NCBI GenBank assembly: GCA_964514385.1
Contig: CAZEQJ010000005.1
Span: forward strand, 62,001-126,000
DNA from: CAZEQJ01 sp964514385
GTDB lineage: Bacteria > Bacteroidota > Bacteroidia > Cytophagales > Cyclobacteriaceae
Length of the DNA stretch: 64,000 nucleotides
Direction of reading: 5' to 3'
The notes under the pieces were generated by a model. It did no database searches. It saw only the letters and a program-made list of their open reading frames with translations, and had not been told where the DNA came from. A program made the translations under genes and the position numbers. Every line of letters begins with the position of its first letter. The stretch's first letter is position 1. Shown in pieces: positions 34,801 through 42,854 of the stretch.

Positions 34801-35197
34801 AAATGCAGTGTATGAGCAAAAAGATCCATTGCTGATTTACAAGTTTGAGGCGTTTGAAATGTTTAAACGATTCACTTCGCGTATCAACAACGAAATCACA
34901 TCCTTCCTCATGAAAGCTGACCTTCCGCAACAACAACCGGCAGACATCCAGGAGGCCCGTGAGCTTGCCCGGCAGCGGTACAACGAGGAGAAGGAAGAAA
35001 CACGCTCTGCATTCGACCGGGGCAGAGGCAACAGGCCGCCTGCAGAAAAGCAGATGCCCGCAAAATCAGATAAAAAATACGGCCGAAATGATCGAGTCAC
35101 CGTTCAGTATACTGATGGCACCGTGAAAAAAGATGTTAAATTTAAGGCAGTAGAAGAAGATCTATTCAATAACAGATGCGTGGTAGTGGAAAACTAA
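31850..35197 (+). CDS. secA: Preprotein translocase ATPase SecA
   Basis: SecA drives post-translational export through SecYEG. Walker A ATGEGKT is at residues 196-202 and the DEVD box at 303-306; the helicase motifs AGRGTDI and QLRGRSGRQGDPG follow. At 1115 residues it is longer than the E. coli enzyme. A helical insertion near 60-110 (acidic, coiled-coil like) and an expanded region near 340-480 account for this, as in other Bacteroidota. The C-terminal CxCx8CH zinc motif is missing; the protein ends in a basic patch and a short beta-rich tail. It overlaps the SPOR lipoprotein gene by 22 bp. Confidence 0.97.
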   Translation: MLNFISKAASKIFGSKSEKDIKGIMPYVEATNKIYATLSSLSDDELRAKSAAIKDDISTRLKEIDDEIAKLTQKVEDNEELPLEEKEAIFNQIDSLEEKRNEELEKILLDVLPDTFAVVKETARRFAENEGLKVNASMHDKMLAQTRDFVSIEGDKAVWGNTWKAAGNDITWNMIHYDVQLIGGVVLHTGKIAEMATGEGKTLVSTLPAFLNALAGRGVHIVTVNNYLALRDAEWNAPLFAFHGLTVDCIDKHQPGSEARIAAYNADITYGTNNEFGFDYLRDNMARDTRELVQRKHHYAIIDEVDSVLIDEARTPLIISGPVPRGDEHEFYELKPRIAKLVEEQKKLISQFLIDAKKKIAAGDTKEGGLALFRAFRGLPKYKPLIKYLSETGIRALLQKTENFYLQDNSKMMPEADEPLLFTIDEKNNNIELTEKGLENITKTGEDPNFFILPDIGVAVSQIEQDQSLDDEDKIVKKDAIIKDYSAKAQRIHTVNQLLKAYTLFEKDTEYIIADGKVKIVDEQTGRVLDGRRYSDGLHQAIEAKENVKIEDATQTYATITLQNYFRMYHKLAGMTGTAETEAGELWEIYKLDVVVIPTNRPIVRSDQNDKVYKTAREKFNAVIDEIVELTEAGRPVLVGTTSVEISEVVSRMLNLRKIKHQVLNAKQHQREAEVVAEAGKPGTVTIATNMAGRGTDIKLTPESKAAGGLAIIGTERHESRRVDRQLRGRSGRQGDPGSSQFFVSLEDNLMRLFGSDRMAKLMDRLGLKEGEVIQAGAITKSIERAQKKVEENNFGIRKRLLEYDDVMNSQREVIYTRRKNALYGDRLEVDVLNTFYDVCEEIANDTMATMNYEGFRLNCLSTLGIDVDISEDDLKAMSNDVLTQTLFNKALTHYREKNKIIRDRSAHVFKEVQKNRGATVKNIQVPMSDGKKTLGVICDLNKAVESHGLNLIRGMEKYSTLAFIDQAWKEHLREMDDLKQSVQNAVYEQKDPLLIYKFEAFEMFKRFTSRINNEITSFLMKADLPQQQPADIQEARELARQRYNEEKEETRSAFDRGRGNRPPAEKQMPAKSDKKYGRNDRVTVQYTDGTVKKDVKFKAVEEDLFNNRCVVVEN

Positions 35198-35697
35198 TAA
35201 TAGCAGCAGGACTGATGGTTATGCTGGGTGGATGTGCCTCGCGCACCTCAACCACTTCGTCTAAAACAACAGCCGATACACCTTCCTATTATGAGGATCT
35301 TTCCAAACTGAGGCCATCACCGGCATCAAATACATCTACACAGACTGATACGGCAGCGGAAACATTGGAAATACCTGCTCCTGAGCATCACATAAAATCC
35401 ATTTTGAATGCCCAGCTGGACAGCCTTACTGCCTACACCCGTGAGAACCTGAAATATATCAACGGATATTCGATTCAGGTATATACCGGTAACAGCCAAC
35501 AAAAAGCCAAAGAGGCACTGAATGAAATGTATAGGCTTTACGGAGAATTCAGACCCTATTCAGATTTTGATCCACCGGTATACAAAGTAAAAATGGGCCG
35601 TTTTACGGAACGTATTGACGTACAGCGTGTTTATGCTAAAGTGAGGGAAATCTACCCAAACGCCATTATTATCCCCGAACGTATAGAAATTAACTGA
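35176..35697 (+). CDS. Lipoprotein with C-terminal SPOR-like domain
   Basis: The lipobox LGGC gives a lipidated cysteine at about residue 20. A Ser/Thr-rich linker (about 21-70) leads to a C-terminal domain whose pattern GYSIQVYTGNSQQKAKEAL...VYKVKMGRFTER...VREIYPNAIIIPERI matches SPOR peptidoglycan-binding domains. SPOR proteins bind denuded septal glycan. The gene begins inside the 3' end of secA and is 1 bp from the peptidase gene. Family assignment is by pattern, not by a search. Confidence 0.77.
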   Translation: MRGSGKLIIAAGLMVMLGGCASRTSTTSSKTTADTPSYYEDLSKLRPSPASNTSTQTDTAAETLEIPAPEHHIKSILNAQLDSLTAYTRENLKYINGYSIQVYTGNSQQKAKEALNEMYRLYGEFRPYSDFDPPVYKVKMGRFTERIDVQRVYAKVREIYPNAIIIPERIEIN

Positions 35698-35698
35698 A

Positions 35699-36886
35699 GT
35701 GATTAGTCCAAGTGAAATTAAGGAGCTGGCAGCGAACTCCCACCAGCAGGCGATAACCATCCGTAGGCATCTGCACGCATATCCTGAACTCTCTTTTCAA
35801 GAGTACAACACGCAGTCCTTTATCTTAAGTGAGCTTGATAAGCTGGGCATAACCTCAGTGAAAAAAATTGCGAATACGGGCGTAATAGCAGAAATTGGAC
35901 GTAAAGACGGAGGAAAAACAATTGCCCTGCGGGCTGATATAGATGCACTCCCTATTAAAGAAGCCAACGACGTGCCCTATCGGTCGACCAACGAAGGCGT
36001 GATGCACGCCTGTGGCCATGATGTGCACAGCGCCTCTCTCCTCACCGTTGCCAGCATTTTAAAAAATATTGAATCAAGGTTGAATGGCACTGTACGCCTT
36101 ATTTTTCAGCCAGCTGAAGAAAAGGCCCCCGGTGGGGCACCCCTGATCATCAAAGATGGTGGCCTTAGCAACCCCGCCGTAGAATCTATATTCGGGCAAC
36201 ATGTGATGCCATTTATTCCTACCGGTAAAGTAGGGTTCAGAAAAGGTGTATACATGGCCAGTGCCGATGAAATTTACCTTACAGTTAAGGGAAAAGGCGG
36301 GCACGGCGCCATGCCTGAGCGTAATATTGATCCTGTGCTGATCGCTGCGCATATCATCACGGCAGCACAGCAGCTGGTAAGCCGCATGGCTAACCCACGG
36401 ATGCCTTCTGTCCTCTCCTTTGGCAAAGTGATAGCGGAGGGAGCCACCAACGTCATACCGAATGAAGTAAAAATTGAAGGAACATTCCGAACGTTGGATG
36501 AAAAATGGCGTTTTGAGGCGTTGAATAAACTACGCCATATGGTGACATCCATAGCGTCAGGTATGGGCGGCGAATGTGAAGTGAATATTGTGAACGGGTA
36601 TCCGTTTCTTAAAAACGACGAACAGCTGACAGCCTTTGCTATGGACACCGCCAAAGAATACCTGGGCGAGGAAAATGTTATCGAACTGGATATCTGGATG
36701 GCAGCAGAGGATTTTGCCTATTATACCCATGAGGCTCCGGCCTGCTTTTACCGTCTGGGCACACGTAATGAAGAAAAAGGAATTGTTTCTTCTGTTCATA
36801 CCCCGACATTTGATATTGATGAAGATGCCCTGAACATCGGCCCCGGGCTTATGGCCTGGCTGGCTATTCAGCGTCTGAACAACTAG
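35699..36886 (+). CDS. M20 family metallo-amidohydrolase (HipO/amidohydrolase type)
   Basis: A GTG at 35699 starts a 395-residue zinc hydrolase. Metal ligands lie in MHACGHDVH (Cys105, His107), the catalytic/metal glutamates in FQPAEE (about 140-141), and a late histidine in VHTPTFDID. The dimerisation domain carries GKGGHGAMPE near 198-207. Relatives cleave N-acyl amino acids or small peptides. There is no signal peptide. It overlaps the convergent PiT-like gene by 4 bp at the 3' end. Confidence 0.91.
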   Translation: MISPSEIKELAANSHQQAITIRRHLHAYPELSFQEYNTQSFILSELDKLGITSVKKIANTGVIAEIGRKDGGKTIALRADIDALPIKEANDVPYRSTNEGVMHACGHDVHSASLLTVASILKNIESRLNGTVRLIFQPAEEKAPGGAPLIIKDGGLSNPAVESIFGQHVMPFIPTGKVGFRKGVYMASADEIYLTVKGKGGHGAMPERNIDPVLIAAHIITAAQQLVSRMANPRMPSVLSFGKVIAEGATNVIPNEVKIEGTFRTLDEKWRFEALNKLRHMVTSIASGMGGECEVNIVNGYPFLKNDEQLTAFAMDTAKEYLGEENVIELDIWMAAEDFAYYTHEAPACFYRLGTRNEEKGIVSSVHTPTFDIDEDALNIGPGLMAWLAIQRLNN

Positions 36887-37986
36887 AACAACTTAAATAT
36901 TTCGCTTTTGAATTCAGGGTTGACGCCTGCAGCGATCAGAATGGAGATCACCAGCCCGATAAAGGCAAGGCCAAGATCTTTAAAAAGTAAATATAAGGCA
37001 TTACGGATACCCTTTTCACCAAAGTCACCCGTAATCCGTTCGAATACCCGTATTCCAAGCTCTCTTCCTCCAAGCAATCCTATAAATACCCATGTCGTAC
37101 TCATCGGTATGGTACTGATAAATAATTTATAAATCAGGATACAGGCGTACACAAAATCTATAAGCGTTGCAGATCGTATATCGCGTACTCCGTTCTTTTC
37201 ATTCACAATCTCCTGAATACGATCACCCTTCAGAAAGAAAATCAGCCCTAAACCGGCAAAAATAACGCCGCAGAAAACCATCAGCTGTATGATACCAAGG
37301 CGACGAGGAAGAAAAATAGCAATATTGGCAGCATCCTGCATGATCCAAACCGACCACAACGTACCACTGGTGATCCACTGCATCACTACCCAGATAAGTC
37401 GTGGCTCACCCTTAAAATATTTTCGTGTCAACCGGGTGATAAGCAACCATACCACAAAGCCGGATACAAAAGCAATTATATAGGCTGTTATACTCTTGCC
37501 AATCACTGAGGTAACTGCTCCGGGCGTAATAGCAAAGCTGGATAGCAATAAAAATGTCGTGGAAACCGGCATTTTCAGCCTGGTGATGATCAACAGAAAT
37601 ATGGGTGCTGCTACCTGAAGATAATTGAACTGATCAGGCTGGGGAAAGGCCAGCTCACCACTGGCTGTCTCAGTAAGCAGACGGCCCGTAGTGACATCGC
37701 CATCGTAACGTATCCAGCTGAAAATAACCGTAATAAGAAAGAGGGTGCCAATAAAGAGCCAGAGGGCGTACCAGGGCCGATTTGAATTTGATGCAATAAA
37801 GGTCCCTATGGTCTGGATACTGTCATTGGATACTGCTGAAAATGCAGCTACTGTAAACCCAAACCACATCGCCAGCCCGGGATAGGGATACACCAGCGCG
37901 GCAATTATAAACAAAGTCGAAATGATGACAAGAAAAAATGCCTGCTTTTGTCCAAACTGTGTTACCCGGGAAATAAAACTCATCAA
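36883..37986 (-). CDS. PiT-like phosphate permease
   Basis: This 367-residue membrane protein has about ten hydrophobic segments in two related halves. Each half has a short polar pair: SNDSIQTIGT (53-62) with MPVSTT (139-144), then MQDAANIA (216-223) with IPMSTTWVFIGLLGG (293-307). That layout of NDxxxxxG and PxSTT motifs is that of inorganic phosphate transporters (PiT), though the first motifs are degenerate. The divergent neighbour is a Na/Pi cotransporter-like gene, which supports a phosphate role. I have no search to confirm it, so the anion is inferred. Confidence 0.7.
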   Translation of the reverse strand: MMSFISRVTQFGQKQAFFLVIISTLFIIAALVYPYPGLAMWFGFTVAAFSAVSNDSIQTIGTFIASNSNRPWYALWLFIGTLFLITVIFSWIRYDGDVTTGRLLTETASGELAFPQPDQFNYLQVAAPIFLLIITRLKMPVSTTFLLLSSFAITPGAVTSVIGKSITAYIIAFVSGFVVWLLITRLTRKYFKGEPRLIWVVMQWITSGTLWSVWIMQDAANIAIFLPRRLGIIQLMVFCGVIFAGLGLIFFLKGDRIQEIVNEKNGVRDIRSATLIDFVYACILIYKLFISTIPMSTTWVFIGLLGGRELGIRVFERITGDFGEKGIRNALYLLFKDLGLAFIGLVISILIAAGVNPEFKSEIFKLF

Positions 37987-38043
37987 AGAAGACTGGTCAT
38001 TTTTACGAAGTGCAAAGGTAGGAAACGTTTAATAGACCCTAAT

Positions 38044-38060
38044 GTTAAATAATTGTTAAC
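38044..38060. promoter_or_regulatory. Inverted repeat GTTAA-N7-TTAAC between the phosphate-transport genes
   Basis: A 5-bp inverted repeat separated by 7 bp lies in the divergent region between the PiT-like and Na/Pi-like genes, 58 bp from the former start. TACTTTTG at 38068-38075 on the + strand resembles a -7 element nearby. Confidence 0.35.
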
Positions 38061-38080
38061 AGATTCATACTTTTGCGCTT

Positions 38081-38108
38081 GCAATAAACAAAAAACTCAG
38101 TTTATTGC
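38081..38108. promoter_or_regulatory. 9-bp perfect inverted repeat in the divergent phosphate-transport promoter region
   Basis: GCAATAAAC (38081-38089) and GTTTATTGC (38100-38108) are exact reverse complements across a 10-bp A-rich spacer. No T-run follows, so an operator or untranslated-leader hairpin is likelier than a terminator. Confidence 0.45.
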
Positions 38109-38211
38109 CTATTTACCTTTACAGCTTTTAAGTAAATGTTAATAATACCTTGATTCTGATCTTATACTTTATTAACGAATGCCTGTTAATTTCGCACCCT
38201 AAACTAAACCC

Positions 38212-39291
38212 ATGGTAAAGAGGATATTCCAACTTCTGCTGATTCTTTACGTCTTCTTTTTTGCTATCGAGCTGATGGGTGACTCTTTTATTCACCTTGG
38301 CAAAGATGCAGCTTCGTCCATTATTGAGGTAACCTCTAACCCCTTTATTTCATTTTTCATCGGACTACTGGCTACCGCTCTGATCCAAAGCAGCAGCACC
38401 ACTACTTCACTGGCGGTAGCAGCAGTTGCCTCCGGCAGTATTACCGTAGCAAATGCAGTTCCTATGGTGATGGGAGCCAATATTGGTACGTCATTAACTT
38501 CTACTATCGTATCACTGGGTTTTATCACAGATAAAAAGGAATTCAGGAAAGCCATTTCCGGAGGTGTCATTCATGATTTTTTCAACATTTTCGCAACACT
38601 TATATTCCTTCCGCTTGAGATCACCTACAAGCTATTGTCGAAGATATCCATCTGGACGGCAGACCTGATGACGAACAGCTTACAAACAGGTGCAGGCAAC
38701 GAAATCGCTTTTCATTTCCGTTTTGCACCGTATACCAAAGCGCTGGTCGAATTTATCGATTACCCACTGATACTATTCCTACTGGCCTTTGGCTTTCTTT
38801 TTGGCAGTATAAAGCTATTTTCAAATTACATCTATCAATGGATGGTAGGTAAATCGGAAAATGTTATTTCAAATTACCTTTTTGGTAAGCCACTGGCCTC
38901 ACTTGGATGGGGCACCCTGATCACTGCCGGAATTCAGTCAAGCAGCATTACAACCTCCCTGGTAGTTCCCTTTGTAGCTACCAGCAGGATACGGCTTCAG
39001 CAGGCTTTTTACTTCGTCATGGGAGCGAATATCGGTACGACTATCACAGCATTTCTCGTTGCAATATTCAGATCTCAGGCGGCATTAAGCCTGGCATTTA
39101 CGCATTTAATTTTTAACGTATTATGCGTTTCACTATTTCTGGCTATCCCCTGGCTCAGGGAAATGTTGATCGTAGCCGCAAGTAAATTTGGTAAGCTCAC
39201 GATGAAAAACCGTTTTGTGGGCTTTATCTATATTCTATTGCTGTTTTTTCTTATTCCGTTTCTGCTGATTTATCTTTATAAATCATTCTGA
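38212..39291 (+). CDS. Na/Pi cotransporter family protein
   Basis: This 359-residue integral membrane protein contains two inverted copies of the Na/Pi signature: QSSSTTT at residues 59-65 with GANIGTS (88-94), and QSSSIT at 242-247 with GANIGTT (271-277). These match the Na/Pi-cotransporter family (NptA/PF02690). It ends at the last membrane helix and lacks the C-terminal PhoU-like domain present in many relatives. It should import phosphate with sodium. It is transcribed divergently from the PiT-like gene and precedes small membrane-protein genes. Confidence 0.88.
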   Translation: MVKRIFQLLLILYVFFFAIELMGDSFIHLGKDAASSIIEVTSNPFISFFIGLLATALIQSSSTTTSLAVAAVASGSITVANAVPMVMGANIGTSLTSTIVSLGFITDKKEFRKAISGGVIHDFFNIFATLIFLPLEITYKLLSKISIWTADLMTNSLQTGAGNEIAFHFRFAPYTKALVEFIDYPLILFLLAFGFLFGSIKLFSNYIYQWMVGKSENVISNYLFGKPLASLGWGTLITAGIQSSSITTSLVVPFVATSRIRLQQAFYFVMGANIGTTITAFLVAIFRSQAALSLAFTHLIFNVLCVSLFLAIPWLREMLIVAASKFGKLTMKNRFVGFIYILLLFFLIPFLLIYLYKSF

Positions 39292-39316
39292 TCATTAAAA
39301 ATACCTATATTAGGTC

Positions 39317-39655
39317 ATGATTCTAGATAAAATTTTTGCCCTACTGGGATTTGATAAACTGGCTGAGCAGATCCAACATTTTTTTGAGGCCATCATTGAG
39401 CGCATTCGGGAAGAAATTAAAGAAGAGCTTACCCGGTGGATGAAAAAGGCCGTAATGGCGCTTATAGTGGGCATAACCTTTGTTATGGCGTTGTTATTCA
39501 TCAATATTGCAGTTTCCCTTTATCTCAACCAGCTGCTGGATAGTGGATTTGTGGGATTCTTTATTGTAGCAGGCTTTTATCTTTTGTTGGGATTGATTAT
39601 GATGATGGCATTAAATCAGAATAAAAACGGCGAACATCATGGAGAAAAAGACTGA
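39317..39655 (+). CDS. Holin-X/YqjE-like small membrane protein
   Basis: An amphipathic charged N-terminal helix (about 15-45, EAIIERIREEIKEELTRW) is followed by two transmembrane segments (about 45-70 and 76-102). This matches the putative phage holin superfamily III/YqjE type, which in non-phage settings is a membrane protein of unknown role. At 112 residues it overlaps the next gene by 17 bp. No phage genes are nearby, so lysis function is unlikely. Confidence 0.68.
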   Translation: MILDKIFALLGFDKLAEQIQHFFEAIIERIREEIKEELTRWMKKAVMALIVGITFVMALLFINIAVSLYLNQLLDSGFVGFFIVAGFYLLLGLIMMMALNQNKNGEHHGEKD

Positions 39656-39926
39656 AATCAATGAAAATGAAATCAGGGAGCTGTTGAAAGATAGAAGCAC
39701 CTGGACAAAGGCGGCACTATTTGTTGGTGGCGCGATCACCGGTGGGTATCTGGTATATCAACTTATGAAAAGGGAGATAAAAGACCAGGAACACGGTACA
39801 GGCACAGGTTCTTCCACTGCCTCTTTACTGGGTCAGGAAGCTATATTATTACTTTCAGCATTAATCAGAAACAGGCTAGAAAAAACAGGAACCACCCACG
39901 AGGATGATACTGAACTCAGCGATTAA
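39639..39926 (+). CDS. Small membrane protein, function unknown
   Basis: The 95-residue protein has one transmembrane stretch near residues 24-43 (AALFVGGAITGGYLVYQLM) and a second weakly hydrophobic helix near 63-78 (LLGQEAILLLSALIRN). It overlaps the holin-like gene by 17 bp upstream and the GGGP synthase gene by 23 bp downstream. Genes of this size often accompany YqjE-like proteins. I do not recognise the family. Confidence 0.7.
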   Translation: MEKKTEINENEIRELLKDRSTWTKAALFVGGAITGGYLVYQLMKREIKDQEHGTGTGSSTASLLGQEAILLLSALIRNRLEKTGTTHEDDTELSD

Positions 39927-40671
39927 CTTAAAAAAATCAAACCGAAAGGCGTTAGCTGTACTTATCGACCCTGACAAGATTGCATCGAAAGGCGACCTTT
40001 CGAAACTGCTCAATATTTGTATTGAAGCCAAAGTAGACTTCATATTTATCGGTGGCAGCCTCATTACCACCACTAATTTTGATGAGGTTGTCGAATATGT
40101 AAAGGAAAATATTAATATTCCGGTGGTGCTTTTTCCGGGTAATAACCTGCAGATTTCGCAAAAGGCCGATGCTCTGCTGATGCTGTCACTGATCAGCGGC
40201 CGCAATCCGGAGTATTTGATTGGCCAGCATGTGATTGCAGCGCCTTTATTACGCAAAAGCGGCCTTGAAATAGTTTCTACGGGCTATATTCTTATTGGAG
40301 ATGATCGCGAAACGAGTGTTTCGTATATTTCAAACACCAAAAGCATCCCATCGGATAAGGTATCACTTGTGATTGCTACAGCCATTGCCGGTGAAATGCT
40401 AGGGATGAAGATGCTTTATCTTGAAGCAGGAAGTGGCGCTGAAAAGCCTGTACCACAGCATGTGATCCAGAAAGTTCGCAGTCACACCGATATCCCCATT
40501 ATTGTAGGAGGTGGTATTCGCAATGAATATCAGGCTGAAAAGGCATATGAGTCAGGTGCCGACATTGTCGTCATAGGAAATATTCTGGAGAAAGATCCGG
40601 CCAAAATCGCCGACATTGCGGATAAAAAAGAATCTATCAATGCACGGGGCAAATCAGACATTCATCAGTGA
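39904..40671 (+). CDS. Geranylgeranylglyceryl/heptaprenylglyceryl phosphate synthase family protein
   Basis: This TIM-barrel prenyltransferase joins a polyprenyl diphosphate to glycerol-1-phosphate, an ether-lipid step. Landmarks are LIDPDK (residues 20-25), FIGGSLITT (48-56), LFPGN (75-79), LEAGSGAEKP (173-182), and IVGGGIRNE (195-203). The length of 255 residues is normal. Bacteroidota members of this family have been reported to be active synthases; the in vivo product here is unknown. It follows two small membrane-protein genes with overlaps, and its 3' end overlaps the convergent AraC gene by 18 bp. Confidence 0.9.
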   Translation: MILNSAINLKKSNRKALAVLIDPDKIASKGDLSKLLNICIEAKVDFIFIGGSLITTTNFDEVVEYVKENINIPVVLFPGNNLQISQKADALLMLSLISGRNPEYLIGQHVIAAPLLRKSGLEIVSTGYILIGDDRETSVSYISNTKSIPSDKVSLVIATAIAGEMLGMKMLYLEAGSGAEKPVPQHVIQKVRSHTDIPIIVGGGIRNEYQAEKAYESGADIVVIGNILEKDPAKIADIADKKESINARGKSDIHQ

Positions 40672-41577
40672 TTCGCGCCGCCTCATTTTGCCTGCAGGTA
40701 TACCAAACATCATCTTGAACCTCCGGCAGAAATAAGCTGTATCCTTATATCCTACCTCCTGACCGATATCGCGGATGCTCTTTTTGCTTGTTCTTAACAA
40801 TGAAACTGCCTTTTCCATCCGCTGATATTCAATATAATCCTGCGGGTTAATGCCTGTAAGCATCTTAAAATACTGACCTACATAATCTTCTGATACATCC
40901 GCTACATCAGCCAGTGTTTTATTGGAAAGATCGCCATTGAGGTTCTCCTTGATATATGTGAAAATATCGATAAGTCTGGGGTCTTTAAAATAGGTGCTGT
41001 TGGTGGCGAGCTTTTCCACAAACATCTGATTGCCTATGATGTACCTGAAAATTTCGACAACCAGATAGTCGGTATTTAATGATATGACCCGGTCTTTGCC
41101 AGGGTGATCATTTTCACTCTCCCGAAAAATAAGCTGAATCAGATGCGCCATCTCTTCAGTATCATTCTCGATCACAAAAGGAGGCAGATCAAGGCTGGAA
41201 AAGAAATTCACAGAATCGAAAGCCTTTGCCTCAAATGTGAGATATGCATAAGACTCACCTGACTCCTTTTCGAGCTGTCCTACACCCATACTTTCAAAAT
41301 AGGCATCCCGCTCACTGATAAAATCGTCATGGGTCATCACCCTTGGGTTGCCCGATCCATACGTGATCTGTGTACTCTTACCCCCAGGTATAAATACTAT
41401 CTGACCTTCCTTTACTACTGTATCTCCACCCAGGATGAGCCTTCCCTTATTCAGGTAAATGAGTGTGTTTTCTACGTCATAAAAATTAGAAATGGTTACT
41501 GGTTGTAATATTCTAATATTTTTTGACTTGAGGTATCTTACATTAAGAGATTCAATAATTTTATTAAAATCCTCCAT
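40654..41577 (-). CDS. AraC family transcriptional regulator
   Basis: Residues 1-150 form a cupin-like sensory domain (GRLILGGDTVVKEGQIVFIPGG near 45-66) and residues about 200-305 the double helix-turn-helix of AraC. The second HTH carries the signature IRDIGQEVGYKDTAYFCRRFKMMFG near 269-293, which is highly typical. The ligand and targets are unknown. It sits in an AT-rich region with direct repeats immediately upstream, suggesting autoregulation. Confidence 0.93.
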   Translation of the reverse strand: MEDFNKIIESLNVRYLKSKNIRILQPVTISNFYDVENTLIYLNKGRLILGGDTVVKEGQIVFIPGGKSTQITYGSGNPRVMTHDDFISERDAYFESMGVGQLEKESGESYAYLTFEAKAFDSVNFFSSLDLPPFVIENDTEEMAHLIQLIFRESENDHPGKDRVISLNTDYLVVEIFRYIIGNQMFVEKLATNSTYFKDPRLIDIFTYIKENLNGDLSNKTLADVADVSEDYVGQYFKMLTGINPQDYIEYQRMEKAVSLLRTSKKSIRDIGQEVGYKDTAYFCRRFKMMFGIPAGKMRRRESLMNV

Positions 41578-41609
41578 ACGAGAACATTTAGAGCTACTTT
41601 ACAGGTAAT

Positions 41610-41649
41610 GATTGTACAAATCTAATAAAAATTATCTACAAGATTGTAC
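41610..41649. promoter_or_regulatory. Direct repeats GATTGTAC, 32 bp apart, with -7 element for the AraC gene
   Basis: GATTGTAC occurs at 41610-41617 and 41642-41649, same orientation, three helical turns apart. Between them on the minus strand TAGATTTG (41624-41617) fits the -7 consensus TAnnTTTG, 40 nt before the AraC start. Paired direct repeats around the promoter are the usual AraC-family site layout. Confidence 0.45.
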
Positions 41650-41703
41650 TTTTTTAATAATAATGCAACTCGTATGGAGGATATCTATTTGGAATTTTTC
41701 AAG

Positions 41704-42843
41704 TCAACTTAAAATCGCTCTCGAAATGACTATTTTTTGTATCTCTGAAGTGCCTTCGTATATCTGTGTGATCTTGGCATCACGCATCAATCGCTCAACA
41801 TGAAACTCTTTGACATAGCCGTAGCCACCATGAATCTGAACAGCTTCAGTAGCCGCCCACATCGCAACATCTGATGCATATAATTTGGCAACAGCACTTG
41901 CTTCTGAGAAAGGTTTTCCCTGGTCTTTCAGCACCGCTGACTTATATACCAGCAACCGTGCTGCTTCAATTTTGGTATACATCTCTGCAAGCTTGAAGGC
42001 GATAGCCTGGTGCTCGTGGATGGGTTTACCAAATGCCTTCCTTTCCCTGGAGTACTGAAGTGCCAGCTCATAGGCGCCTGCTGCTATGCCCAGGGCCTGG
42101 GCTGCTATACCAATGCGTCCACCATTGAGTACATTCATAGCGAAATTAAAGCCAAAACCATCCTCGCCGATGCGATTTTCCTTTGGCACCTTGACATCAC
42201 TGAACATTAATGAATGGGTGTCTGAGCCCCGGATACCAAGCTTTTGCTCCTTTTTACCTACTGTGAAACCTTCATAATCGCGTTCAACGATAAGTGCATT
42301 AATACCTTTATGCTTCTTTTCCGGGTCAGTCTGAGCCATCACGAGGTAAACTGAGGCGCTATTACCATTTGTAATCCAGTTTTTGGTGCCGTTAAGGAGG
42401 TAATGATCACCTTTATCTTCTGCTGTAGTGCGCTGACTGGTAGCATCTGAGCCTGCTTCGGGTTCTGAAAGGCAGAAGGCGCCAATGATCTCTCCCGATG
42501 CAAGTGGTTTCAGGTATTTTTCTTTCTGCTCCTCTGTCCCGTATTTTTCAAGACCCCAGCACACCAATGAATTGTTTACTGACATTACCACTGATGCTGA
42601 TGCATCAATTTTTGATAACTCCTCCATGGCCAGAACATAGGACAGGGTGTCCATGCCACCGCCATTGTACTTAGGGTCAACCATCATGCCCATAAATCCG
42701 AGCTCTCCCATTTTCCTGATCTGCTCTGCGGGGAACTCCTGTTTTTCATCCCGTTCGATAACACCGGGCATCAGTTCTGATCTGGCAAAATCACGTGCTG
42801 CCTGCTGTACAGCTATCTGTTCTTCTGTTAAATTAAAATCCAT
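41704..42843 (-). CDS. Acyl-CoA dehydrogenase
   Basis: This FAD enzyme introduces the trans-2 double bond in beta-oxidation. The ATG at 42843 (MDFNLTEEQIAVQQAARDF) matches the family N-terminus better than the frame opening at 42867. Landmarks are CLSEPEAGSD near residue 126, WITNG near 158-162, the RKAFGKPIHEHQAIAFKLAEM block, and YEGTSEIQ near the C-terminus, with the glutamate expected to act as base. The 379 residues fit short/medium-chain members. A 26-bp palindrome and a -7-like element lie directly upstream. Confidence 0.93.
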   Translation of the reverse strand: MDFNLTEEQIAVQQAARDFARSELMPGVIERDEKQEFPAEQIRKMGELGFMGMMVDPKYNGGGMDTLSYVLAMEELSKIDASASVVMSVNNSLVCWGLEKYGTEEQKEKYLKPLASGEIIGAFCLSEPEAGSDATSQRTTAEDKGDHYLLNGTKNWITNGNSASVYLVMAQTDPEKKHKGINALIVERDYEGFTVGKKEQKLGIRGSDTHSLMFSDVKVPKENRIGEDGFGFNFAMNVLNGGRIGIAAQALGIAAGAYELALQYSRERKAFGKPIHEHQAIAFKLAEMYTKIEAARLLVYKSAVLKDQGKPFSEASAVAKLYASDVAMWAATEAVQIHGGYGYVKEFHVERLMRDAKITQIYEGTSEIQKIVISRAILS

Positions 42844-42854
42844 AATCTCTCTGT

